DNA of 60,841 bases from Candidatus Zixiibacteriota bacterium (GTDB lineage: Bacteria; Zixibacteria; MSB-5A5; GN15; PGXB01). The position numbers and the translations under genes were made by a program. The stretch covers positions 1,701,501-1,762,341 of the forward strand of contig LS998015.1 of NCBI GenBank assembly GCA_900498245.1, read 5' to 3'. The notes under the pieces are model-generated. The model made no database searches and was not told the origin of the DNA. It worked only from the letters and a program-made list of their open reading frames with translations. This document shows, piece by piece, positions 18,252 through 26,210 of this stretch. The number at the start of each line of letters is the position of its first letter. Within the stretch, counting starts at the first letter, position 1.

Positions 18252-19685
18252 TCACTTAAGCAAATTTCTGAGAAAGGAGATCATATCGGGGCGCTTGATG
18301 GTAGTCTGGATATTTTCGGCCCTCAGCCATTCCTCTCGATCCGAAAGACCACGCGCAATTTCGGCACCAGCCCGTAGATCCTTTATGGTTACCATACCGG
18401 ATTCGAATTCATCTGAGCCAGCGATGACTGCCAATGGAATGCCGACGCGATCGGCATACTTCAGCTGTTTATTAAGGTTTTTGGTTTCACCGAGAAACAA
18501 TTCGGCGTTGATCCCGGCGGCCCGGATTTCATTGACGATGGCGATATAGTCATTCAGGCGGCTTTTATCCATAGTGGTAACAAGGACATCGGAGGTGGCC
18601 CTCCGAAGCGTTATCGCCCTGAGTTCGATGAGGGCGGCCAGCATCCGGTCCACCCCGAAAGATGAGCCGGTGGCGGGAACCGATTTATTCGAAAATCTTT
18701 CGATAAGATTATCATAGCGACCCCCGGAAAAGACGGAACCATAATCCGGCAGGTCAAGGAGGGTCGTTTCATAGACCGGACCGGTATAATATCCGAGTCC
18801 GCGGACAATGGTTAAATCGACCTTAGTCTTGTCATCAGGCACTTGCATTTCATTTAAATAATTTTGCACTTCGCGCAGTTCATCGATGCCGGAACGCGCG
18901 ATTTCAATCTTATCCAAGACTTTTTCTGCTTCGTCCAGGGAGTCATTTCGATGGGATGCGGCAATGTTTAGGAAATCAAGAACGGTTTCAATCTGCCCAT
19001 TTTCCAGGTTAAGTCCGGGAATCCTGTCGCCCGATTTGTCAATCCGTCCCGGCCCCAGTTCCAGCCGAACCGCTTCCTCGCCCTGTTTTTCCAGTTTATC
19101 AATGACTCGAAAGACATCTGTCACTTTATCCGCGGGAATGGCGGCATGCTGGGCCAGTCCATTGAGAATTTTTCGATTGGAATATTTTACTATGAAGTTT
19201 TTGATGCCCAATTCGGACATAACTTCAACCATTACGGCAATGATTTCGGCGTCGGCCAGCATCGACGACGTTCCGACCATGTCGAAATCGCACTGCATGA
19301 ATTCGCGATAGCGGCCGGGACCCGGTTTGTCGACCCGCCAGACGGTACCGTATTGATAGCGCCGAAAGGGAAGGGCCAATTCCGGATTGCCGGCGACATA
19401 ACGGGCGAGAGAAACGGTGAATTCGTACCGGAGGGCCATATCGACTTCATCGGGGCCGTGAAAGCCAAACAGTTCCTTGAGATTATCGGAGGTATAATCT
19501 CCGCCGAGAAGAGTTTCGGCATATTCGAGAGCCGGAGTCTGGAGCGGCAGAAAACCGTGCCGTTCGTAGATCCGACGGGCGGTTTCGATCAATTTCTGGC
19601 GGGCGATTTCCTCTTCAGGCGGGTAATCGCGAAATCCTTTGAGAACCTTCGGTTCGACTTTTTTCAGTAATCTCTTTTCAGCCAT
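18252..19685 (-). CDS. hisS: histidyl-tRNA synthetase, divergent motif 2 type
   Basis: 477 residues, class II synthetase. Motif 1 region: KGFRDYPPEEEIARQK. Motif 2 loop at residues 116-131 reads WRVDKPGPGRYREFMQ followed by CDFDMVG. The histidine-specific RGLGYYTGPVYE and the motif 3 region GSSFGVDRM are present, then an anticodon-binding domain with a canonical-looking fold. The motif 2 loop lacks the glutamine and basic residues of the E. coli type (RHERPQKGRYRQF) that read G-1/C73; it resembles the loop of divergent alphaproteobacterial and eukaryotic HisRS. The gene lies 87 bases downstream of a tRNA-His that lacks those identity bases. Confidence 0.95.
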   Translation of the reverse strand: MAEKRLLKKVEPKVLKGFRDYPPEEEIARQKLIETARRIYERHGFLPLQTPALEYAETLLGGDYTSDNLKELFGFHGPDEVDMALRYEFTVSLARYVAGNPELALPFRRYQYGTVWRVDKPGPGRYREFMQCDFDMVGTSSMLADAEIIAVMVEVMSELGIKNFIVKYSNRKILNGLAQHAAIPADKVTDVFRVIDKLEKQGEEAVRLELGPGRIDKSGDRIPGLNLENGQIETVLDFLNIAASHRNDSLDEAEKVLDKIEIARSGIDELREVQNYLNEMQVPDDKTKVDLTIVRGLGYYTGPVYETTLLDLPDYGSVFSGGRYDNLIERFSNKSVPATGSSFGVDRMLAALIELRAITLRRATSDVLVTTMDKSRLNDYIAIVNEIRAAGINAELFLGETKNLNKQLKYADRVGIPLAVIAGSDEFESGMVTIKDLRAGAEIARGLSDREEWLRAENIQTTIKRPDMISFLRNLLK

Positions 19686-19772
19686 AGCATTTTGCCATAA
19701 TTCAAACGGTCAATTTAAGGAATTTTAAAAAAGATGAAAGTATTATTTGGATGGAGGAATGCAAAAATAAAG

Positions 19773-19847
19773 TACTGGGGGGGAGAGTCGAACTCCCGAC
19801 CTCCTGATCCACAGTCAGGCGCTCTATACCAACTGAGCTACCCCAGC
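19773..19847 (-). tRNA. tRNA-His (anticodon GUG) without encoded G-1, with G1-U72 and A73
   Basis: The 75-base cloverleaf runs from G1 (complement of 19847) to A73 (complement of 19773). Acceptor GCTGGGG pairs with CCCCAGT, so the terminal pair is G1-U72. The anticodon arm CCTGA-CTGTGGA-TCAGG gives GUG. The base before G1 is T, so G-1 is not encoded, and the discriminator is A instead of the near-universal C73. CCA is not encoded. It is upstream of hisS on the same strand with no terminator between. Confidence 0.95.
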
Positions 19848-19863
19848 ATCGAATTGCGGCCTA

Positions 19864-19892
19864 ATTTTAATCTTTATCGGTGGCAAAGTCAA
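19864..19892 (-). promoter_or_regulatory. promoter for tRNA-His and probably hisS
   Basis: On the - strand TTGACT (19892-19887), 17 bases, TAAAAT (19869-19864), each five of six. Predicted start near 19857, about 10 bases before G1. Confidence 0.7.
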
Positions 19893-19967
19893 GTTAATTG
19901 AACCGGAGGCTAAAGAGCGCTATTTCGGGCCGTTTCGTGAATAGCAACTTACCAAGTTACAGTCGTT

Positions 19968-19996
19968 TTGACATTTGGCAATCGATTGCATATAAT
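19968..19996 (+). promoter_or_regulatory. perfect-consensus sigma-70 promoter for the HD-MFS-PHP genes
   Basis: TTGACA at 19968-19973, exactly 17 bases, TATAAT at 19991-19996. Predicted start near 20003; AGGAG at 20013-20017 and ATG at 20027 follow. Confidence 0.85.
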
Positions 19997-20026
19997 GGAT
20001 TTCAATCTTAATAGGAGTCTGAGAAA

Positions 20027-20575
20027 ATGATCGATAGAGCAGCCGCGCTGGCCCTGATGGAAGGGAAGATCGAAAACAAAAATCTTCGCAAGCACATTCT
20101 GGCGGTCGAGGCCGGGATGATTCGCCTGGCGGAGCATTTCGGCGAGGATAAAAATATCTGGGGTTTGACCGGGCTGCTCCATGATTTGGACTATAATGTT
20201 ACTGCCGACAAACCGGAGAAGCATACTTTTATCACGGAAGATTGGCTTCGAGAATATGATCTGCCGGCGGAGATGATTTATGCCATTCGCTGTCATCCGG
20301 GCCACGCCGAATGCAAATCGCGGCTCGATTGGGGACTTTACACGACCGATCCGACCACCGGATTCCTGGTGGCCTGTGCGCTGATGCATCCGTCGAAAAG
20401 ATTGGAAAATATAGATACCGAATTTATGCTGCGCCGCTTCAAGGAAAAACGGTTCGCGGCCGGGGCGACCAGGGAAAATATGGCGGCCTGTGTCAATCTG
20501 GGCCTGGAATTGCCGGAGTTCCTGGGACTTATCAGGGATGGAATGTTAACCATTTCGGACATATTGGAAATTTGA
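20027..20575 (+). CDS. HD-domain hydrolase
   Basis: 182 residues. The metal-binding HD dyad is in GLLHDLDYN (about residue 51), with an upstream His (LRKHILAVEAGM) and downstream His residues in EKHTF and RCHPGHAE, the usual HD-domain order. Such proteins are metal-dependent phosphohydrolases on nucleotides or similar compounds. First gene of a run led by a perfect-consensus promoter; its stop overlaps the TTG start of the transporter. Confidence 0.85.
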   Translation: MIDRAAALALMEGKIENKNLRKHILAVEAGMIRLAEHFGEDKNIWGLTGLLHDLDYNVTADKPEKHTFITEDWLREYDLPAEMIYAIRCHPGHAECKSRLDWGLYTTDPTTGFLVACALMHPSKRLENIDTEFMLRRFKEKRFAAGATRENMAACVNLGLELPEFLGLIRDGMLTISDILEI

Positions 20576-21906
20576 GTTCGTATAGGGCAATATTCAAGAA
20601 AGATGTGCTGGCCTGGTCGTTTTACGATTTCGCCAACACTATCTATTCGATGAATATCCTGTCGCTATATTTCAAGCGCTGGGTGGTCGAAGATCTGGGG
20701 CGGGACGGGTTATATTACGATATTTCATACGCCCTCTCCATGTTATTGACTGGATTAATAATGCCGGCGCTGGGGGCGCTTTCGGATCATTCCCGTAAGA
20801 AGAAGATTTTTCTGTTTCTATTCACATTTCTCTGCGGCGTCGCAGTCGGCATAATCCCGTTAATTCCGATCAGTCTCTTTATGCTTATAATTGTAGTATT
20901 TGCACTCTCCAACTTTCTTTATGAGGGGGGAATGGTCTTTTATAATTCCCTTCTGTACTCGGTAGCCGACGGCCGCGCGGCCAGGCTGGTTTCCGGTTTC
21001 GGTGTTGCATTAGGATATATGGGGTCAATTGTCGGGATGATTCTGGTGCTTCCCTGGGTGACAGGAAAAATTTTCGGACTGACTTTGCCCGGCTTTTCGG
21101 CCGGGGGGAAAGAGGCCGCTTTCCTTCCAACCGCTATTCTTTTCATGCTTTTTGCCGTACCCTGCTTTATCTGGGTGAGGGAGAAGGACTTTAAATCGCA
21201 CAGACAAAAAATCGATCTGAAAAAAGCGTATCGGGAAGTATGGGAAGGGGTCAAAGATACCAGAAAATATCCGGGGGTGCTGAGATTTCTGATTGCGGAT
21301 TATTTTTTTGAGGATGCCGTAGCGACCGTAATTTTGAATATGGGGATTTTCTCATCGATGGTAATCGGCTTTGCCGATACCGATCTTACATTATTTCTGA
21401 TAATTTCAACGGTGTCGGCTATGGCGGGCTCATATACAATCGGGCACTTTGCCCAGAATTTTGATTTAAAAAGAGGGATGGCAATTATCGTGGCGGGCTG
21501 GATAATTACTTTGTTACTGTTTATTTTTATTGATAATCGCCCGGCAGTTTATCTTCTCGGTATGGCGATGGGAGTTTTTCTGGGCGGATTATGGACGCTG
21601 TCGCGGCCGCTTCTGGCAGAGATGGTGCCCCGTGAGGAATTGGGGCGGTTTTTCGGGTTATACTCGCTGTCAGGCCGGGCGGCGGCGGTGGTCGGGCCGG
21701 TGATTTGGGGAGTGGTCGTCTATTTATTTAATCCGTCGCGACCGTACGGAAAGTTCCTGAGCGGCATGATGGGGCTGAGCGATATGTCGGCAATCAAACT
21801 GCCCTATCGCCTGGCCGTATTGTCATTGGTTCTGATGATGGCGATGGGGCTGTACATTTTCAGAAGAGTGCCGTCACCAAAACTTTTGCAGGAATCCCAT
21901 GATTAA
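20572..21906 (+). CDS. MFS transporter, UMF1/Atg22-like
   Basis: 444 residues from TTG at 20572, which overlaps the upstream TGA (TTGA). This start places AWSFYDFANTIYSMNIL, the hallmark first helix of the UMF1 family, about 11 residues in; upstream in-frame sequence lies within the HD gene. About 11-12 hydrophobic segments follow, with a cytoplasmic loop (REKDFKSHRQKIDLKK) in the middle as in MFS carriers. Substrate unknown; family members export amino acids or other small solutes. Its stop overlaps the PHP gene. Confidence 0.85.
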   Translation: MSSYRAIFKKDVLAWSFYDFANTIYSMNILSLYFKRWVVEDLGRDGLYYDISYALSMLLTGLIMPALGALSDHSRKKKIFLFLFTFLCGVAVGIIPLIPISLFMLIIVVFALSNFLYEGGMVFYNSLLYSVADGRAARLVSGFGVALGYMGSIVGMILVLPWVTGKIFGLTLPGFSAGGKEAAFLPTAILFMLFAVPCFIWVREKDFKSHRQKIDLKKAYREVWEGVKDTRKYPGVLRFLIADYFFEDAVATVILNMGIFSSMVIGFADTDLTLFLIISTVSAMAGSYTIGHFAQNFDLKRGMAIIVAGWIITLLLFIFIDNRPAVYLLGMAMGVFLGGLWTLSRPLLAEMVPREELGRFFGLYSLSGRAAAVVGPVIWGVVVYLFNPSRPYGKFLSGMMGLSDMSAIKLPYRLAVLSLVLMMAMGLYIFRRVPSPKLLQESHD

Positions 21907-22945
21907 GAACGGAAAATATTTCGAATATAAGGGATGTATTCATATACATACCACCGAATCGGACGGGACCAAGACGCTGGAGGAAGTGACCGATATTGCT
22001 TCCGATGCCGGACTTGATTTTATTCTTGTCTCTGACCATATGACCCTTAAGTGCCGCAATGAGGGCAAAGAGGGATTTTACAGGGGGACGCTGGTCCTTA
22101 TCGGTTACGAGCATAATGATGTCGAAGACTGCAATCATTATCTTTTATTCGGCACAAAAGAGGTATTGGGGGATAATTTGACGCCCCAGGAATATGTGGC
22201 CGAAGGAAAACGTCAGGGGGCTCTCGGCATTATTGCCCATCCGGATGAAATACGGCCACGGTTGGGGAAATACCCATCGTATCCCTGGCTGGCCTGGGAT
22301 GCTGTCGGATTCGACGGCGTGGAAATCTGGAACCAGATGTCGGAATGGATGGAAAATTTAAAACCGTATAATAAGGTAAAGATGGTGTTCTCACCGCGGC
22401 GCTTTATGCGTTCTCCGACCGATCGGATTCTTCAAAAGTGGGACGATCTGAATCTGATGCGAAAGGTGGCCGGCCTGGGGGCCGTAGATGTTCATGGCTT
22501 TCCATACCGGATCGGGCCGATTAGAATCACCATTTTCCCCTATAAAGTGCAGTTTCGGTCGTTGCGGACCCATGTGCTGCTGACCGAGAAATTATCTCAA
22601 AATTTAGAAAGAGCCCGAGACCAAATTTATGAAGCAATTCGTGACTGCCGCATCTTTGTATCCAATTTTCGATGGGGCGAAGCTTCCGGATTCGATTTCC
22701 GGGCAATTAAAGATGATGATTATGTGATAGGGGGCGGGTCTATGCCGGGACCGGAAGAGGTGACTCTATCCGTAAAAGTGCCCGAAAGAGGCTCAATTCG
22801 GTTAATTTGCAACAGCCATGAAGTGGCCCGAGCTGAGGGGGACAGTTTGAATTTCCGGGCTCTCAAAAGAGGAATCTACAGAGCAGAAGTGTACAAGAAA
22901 GATAAAGGCTGGATATTCTCCAATCATATAAGAATAGGGCTTTGA
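21899..22945 (+). CDS. PHP-domain metal-dependent phosphoesterase
   Basis: 348 residues. PHP motif I GCIHIHTTESDG, motif II ILVSDH, motif III IIAHPDE and a late GAVDVHG supply the His/Asp ligands for a multinuclear metal site. The last 80 residues form a beta-rich C-terminal domain (EVTLSVKVPERGSIRLI). The family hydrolyses phosphoesters, sometimes as histidinol phosphatase or nucleotidase; substrate is not evident. Overlaps the transporter stop by 8 bases. Confidence 0.85.
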   Translation: MIKNGKYFEYKGCIHIHTTESDGTKTLEEVTDIASDAGLDFILVSDHMTLKCRNEGKEGFYRGTLVLIGYEHNDVEDCNHYLLFGTKEVLGDNLTPQEYVAEGKRQGALGIIAHPDEIRPRLGKYPSYPWLAWDAVGFDGVEIWNQMSEWMENLKPYNKVKMVFSPRRFMRSPTDRILQKWDDLNLMRKVAGLGAVDVHGFPYRIGPIRITIFPYKVQFRSLRTHVLLTEKLSQNLERARDQIYEAIRDCRIFVSNFRWGEASGFDFRAIKDDDYVIGGGSMPGPEEVTLSVKVPERGSIRLICNSHEVARAEGDSLNFRALKRGIYRAEVYKKDKGWIFSNHIRIGL

Positions 22946-23071
22946 GATTTCATTATGGAAATTGATTGCTTCCGCCGGAATCGATGTTTTCCATTCGGTT
23001 ACACCCTATGGGACCTGATGCAAGAATATTGGATTAAATTTGTGATTGTTAAGATTTTCACAAATATTTAG

Positions 23072-23100
23072 TTGACTACTTTGGCTCGTATTTTTATAAT
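23072..23100 (+). promoter_or_regulatory. sigma-70-like promoter of the nuo operon
   Basis: TTGACT at 23072-23077, 17 bases, perfect TATAAT at 23095-23100. Predicted start near 23107, only a few bases before the ATG at 23111. Confidence 0.75.
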
Positions 23101-23110
23101 TGGCGTTTAA

Positions 23111-23479
23111 ATGCGACTAAATATGTTTGAAATATTTTTCCCCATACTTATTCTGGTGGCGCTGGCGACAATTATCGCGCTGGCCCTGATACTATTATCC
23201 ATCCTGTTCGGACGCCGCACCAAGGAGGGAGCCAAGACGGAACCGTATGAAAGCGGTATAGTTCCGGTGGGTGACACCCGCAGTCAGTTCCCCGTGAAGT
23301 TTTATTTGGTGGCGATTTTATTCATTTTATTCGATATAGAAGTGGTCTTTCTTTATCCCTGGGCATTAATCTATCGGCAATTAGGGGTTTTCGGCTTTAT
23401 CGAAATGCTGACATTTATCGTAATCCTATTAGTCGGTTATTTCTATATTTTAGGCAAAGGAGCCCTCAAGTGGGATTAG
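23111..23479 (+). CDS. nuoA: NADH-quinone oxidoreductase subunit A
   Basis: 122 residues with three membrane helices (about 5-27, 66-86, 91-114). The loop [20 protein letters not shown] is the conserved quinone-site loop of NuoA. First gene of a complete complex I operon (proton-pumping NADH:quinone oxidoreductase of the inner membrane). No Shine-Dalgarno is visible before 23111 or before the alternative ATG at 23123; with the promoter so close, translation may be leaderless. Confidence 0.93.
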   Translation: MRLNMFEIFFPILILVALATIIALALILLSILFGRRTKEGAKTEPYESGIVPVGDTRSQFPVKFYLVAILFILFDIEVVFLYPWALIYRQLGVFGFIEMLTFIVILLVGYFYILGKGALKWD

Positions 23480-23973
23480 AGGAGAAAATTCCTGATTCGA
23501 TAATTTTGACCAGTTTGGACAAGATGGTCAATTGGGCGCATAAGCGTTCTATGTGGCCACTGGGCTTCGGTTTGGCTTGTTGCGCAATTGAGATGATGTC
23601 GACCTTTGCCTCTCATTTTGATCTGGCTCGATTCGGGATGGAGGTGATGCGGCCATCGCCGCGTCAGGCGGACCTGATGATTGTGGCCGGCCGAGTATCG
23701 GTGAAAATGGCTCCGGTCGTGAAACGCCTCTACGACCAGATGCCGAACCCGAAATGGGTTCTTTCCATGGGGGCCTGTGCCTCTTGTGGCGGGGTTTTCA
23801 ACAATTATGCCATTGTCCAAGGAGTGGACAGAATTATCCCTGTTGATATTTACGTTCCGGGCTGCCCGCCGCGTCCCGAGCAATTAATGGACGGCATCTT
23901 GAAATTATTCGATAAGATTCAGAAGGAATCGGTGGCCAAGAGAAACGCCGGTTCGATGAAGGCCACGGGGTGA
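23470..23973 (+). CDS. nuoB: NADH-quinone oxidoreductase subunit B
   Basis: 167 residues from GTG, overlapping nuoA by 10 bases. The ligands of the terminal cluster N2 are visible: the CC pair at 37-38 ([11 protein letters not shown]), the Cys in GACASCGG and in [11 protein letters not shown]. This subunit passes electrons to quinone at the interface with NuoD. The last 15 residues are variable. Confidence 0.95.
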   Translation: MGLEEKIPDSIILTSLDKMVNWAHKRSMWPLGFGLACCAIEMMSTFASHFDLARFGMEVMRPSPRQADLMIVAGRVSVKMAPVVKRLYDQMPNPKWVLSMGACASCGGVFNNYAIVQGVDRIIPVDIYVPGCPPRPEQLMDGILKLFDKIQKESVAKRNAGSMKATG

Positions 23974-24016
23974 TTTTTTTTGATATTAATTTGTGAATTT
24001 AGGCACAAAGTGAAGC

Positions 24017-24532
24017 ATGGAAGATAAAGTCAGGGAATTTATCAAATCGCATTCCGCGGAAGGTGTCATCGCCGAGGACAATTTCCGAGGGCAGCAATCT
24101 TTCTATATAAAGAAGGAATTCCTTTTCGATCTTTGCGCCGCGTTAAAAAGTGACGGCGAAATGGGATTTGAACTTCTTGCCGATATTTGTTCTCTTGACT
24201 GGAAAGGAGATATCGAGGAGGCGAAGGGGCGGTTTGAGGTTATTTACAATTTATACTCCCTTCGTAACAAGTATCGCCTTCTTATCAAAGTCCGCCTTCC
24301 CGAGGATGACGTAAAAATCGATACGCTCTGTCCGCTGTGGCAGACGGCCAACTGGCTGGAGCGGGAAGTTTTCGACATGATGGGTATCATCTTTGTCGGG
24401 CATCCCGATCTGACCAAGATAGTGACGCCCGATGAATTGGACGGCCACCCGCTATGCAAGGATTTCCCCCTGACTTATGAAATCCCCCGATTTTCCTATA
24501 ATAAAAATGAACCGCCGGAGGTGATAAAGTGA
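24017..24532 (+). CDS. nuoC: NADH-quinone oxidoreductase subunit C
   Basis: 171 residues of the 30-kDa subunit: LADICSLDWKGD, then LWQTANWLEREVFDMMGI and GHPDLTKIVTPDELDGHPL, the conserved core of the family. A peripheral-arm subunit that packs on NuoD. Separate from nuoD here (fused in some bacteria), and its TGA overlaps the nuoD GTG. Confidence 0.93.
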   Translation: MEDKVREFIKSHSAEGVIAEDNFRGQQSFYIKKEFLFDLCAALKSDGEMGFELLADICSLDWKGDIEEAKGRFEVIYNLYSLRNKYRLLIKVRLPEDDVKIDTLCPLWQTANWLEREVFDMMGIIFVGHPDLTKIVTPDELDGHPLCKDFPLTYEIPRFSYNKNEPPEVIK

Positions 24533-25713
24533 ACGAAACCGCCGCCGGCAAAAGGACCATGATTTTAAACATGGGGCCCCAGCACCCGGCGACTCACGGA
24601 GTGTTGCGGGTGCAGTTGGAACTGGACGGGGAGACGGTGGTCAAGGCGACACCGATCATCGGTTACCTTCATACCGGTATCGAGAAGAACGCCGAAGCCA
24701 AATTGTATTATAAAGTCATTCCGATGACCGACCGGATGGACTATCTGGCGCCGATGTCAAACAATCTTGGTTACTGCCTGGCGGTCGAAAAACTGCTCGG
24801 ACTGGAGATGCCGCCGAAAGTGGTTTATGCCCGGGTGCTACTGACGGAATTGACGAGAATCGCATCCCATCTGGTCTGGGTCGGTACTCATGCCCTGGAT
24901 CTGGGAGCGATGTCGATGCTACTTTACGCTTTCCGCGAACGGGAAATGATTATCGACATTTACGAAGCGGTTTCGGGGCAGAGAATGATGTCGACCTATT
25001 TCCGTATCGGCGGACTGGCTTTTGACCTTCCCGAGGATTTCGACAAGAAAGTAAAAAATATTTTGAAAGTGATCCCGGAGAAACTGAAAGATTACGAGCG
25101 GTTGCTTAATGATAACAAAATATTCCGCGGACGAACTATCGGGGTGGCCAAAATATCGGCCGAAGATGCGGTCAATTGCGGACTGACCGGTCCGACCCTG
25201 CGCGGATCCGGTGTCAATTATGATGTGCGCAAAGCCAATCCTTATTGCGGCTATGATAAATTTGACTTTATGGTGCCTCTCGGCAAGAATGGTGATGTAT
25301 ATGACCGGTATTTGATCCGAATGGAGGAGATGAAGCAATCGCTTCGCATTGTCCAGCAGGCCCTTGACGGCATGCCGGAAGGTCCGTACCGGGTGCATGC
25401 GCCGGGAATAGTACTACCGCCGAAAGAAGATGTTTTAAGCAAAATGGAGTCTCTGATATTCCATTTCAAATTGATAACCGAAGGTTTCAAGCCGCCCCGC
25501 GGAGCGGTATATCAGGCCATAGAATCCCCCAAGGGTGAACTGGGGTATTATATATCATCGGACGGCTCCAACAAACCACATCGAATGCGGGTGCGGCCCC
25601 CCTGTTTTGTCAATCTTTCGGCACTGCCTAAATTGATCGAGGGCGGGTTGGTGGCGGATGTAATCGCGGCCATCGGCTCGATTGATATCGTGCTGGGAGA
25701 GGTAGATCGATGA
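24529..25713 (+). CDS. nuoD: NADH-quinone oxidoreductase subunit D
   Basis: 394 residues from GTG overlapping nuoC by 4 bases. The 49-kDa subunit: NMGPQHPATHGVLR near the start (quinone-site His), GYLHTGIEKNAE, and the C-terminal DIVLGEVDR. It forms the quinone cavity with NuoB and is descended from the hydrogenase large subunit, but lacks the Ni-binding cysteines. Confidence 0.95.
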   Translation: MNETAAGKRTMILNMGPQHPATHGVLRVQLELDGETVVKATPIIGYLHTGIEKNAEAKLYYKVIPMTDRMDYLAPMSNNLGYCLAVEKLLGLEMPPKVVYARVLLTELTRIASHLVWVGTHALDLGAMSMLLYAFREREMIIDIYEAVSGQRMMSTYFRIGGLAFDLPEDFDKKVKNILKVIPEKLKDYERLLNDNKIFRGRTIGVAKISAEDAVNCGLTGPTLRGSGVNYDVRKANPYCGYDKFDFMVPLGKNGDVYDRYLIRMEEMKQSLRIVQQALDGMPEGPYRVHAPGIVLPPKEDVLSKMESLIFHFKLITEGFKPPRGAVYQAIESPKGELGYYISSDGSNKPHRMRVRPPCFVNLSALPKLIEGGLVADVIAAIGSIDIVLGEVDR

Positions 25714-26210
25714 TTTTAAAAGAGAAAGCGGTCGCCGAAATTAAGCGCCGCATGGTGCGATACCCGCACCGCAAATCGGCCATTTTGCCGGCTTTGACCG
25801 TCGCTTTCCGCCAGGAGGGTCATCTAAATCCCGAACTATATCGAGAAATCGCGCAGATAATAGAGGTCCCGTATATCGAGGTGGCGGAAGCGGCAAGTTT
25901 TTATACCATGTTTCCGAAAGAACCGGTCGGCAAATATCTGATTCAGGTTTGCCATAATATCAGTTGTGCCCTCTTGGGCGCCGACAGTTTGATTCATTAT
26001 TTGGAGGAGAGGCTGGGAATCAAGAAAGGCGAAACGACGTCGGATGAAATTTTTACATTGATTTCGGTCGAATGTTTGGGGAGCTGCGCCACGGCTCCCA
26101 TGATGCAGATTAATGATAAATATTATGAAAATCTGACCCGGGAAAAAGTGGACAGGATTCTGGACGAATTGCGCAAACAGGCACGTGATGGAAAAGAAGA
26201 TACTGTTTAA
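25710..26210 (+). CDS. nuoE: NADH-quinone oxidoreductase subunit E
   Basis: 166 residues; 4-base ATGA overlap with nuoD. Thioredoxin-like [2Fe-2S] subunit: ligands in QVCHNISC and in VECLGSCATAP, the normal CxxxxC...CxxxC pattern, holding cluster N1a. Its presence with NuoF and NuoG shows that this complex takes electrons from NADH. Confidence 0.95.
   Translation: MILKEKAVAEIKRRMVRYPHRKSAILPALTVAFRQEGHLNPELYREIAQIIEVPYIEVAEAASFYTMFPKEPVGKYLIQVCHNISCALLGADSLIHYLEERLGIKKGETTSDEIFTLISVECLGSCATAPMMQINDKYYENLTREKVDRILDELRKQARDGKEDTV

Noticed and set aside
18063-18377. Possible 104-residue + strand gene after hisS
   Set aside because: Most of it is antisense to hisS or in a gap, with no ribosome site and no recognisable sequence.
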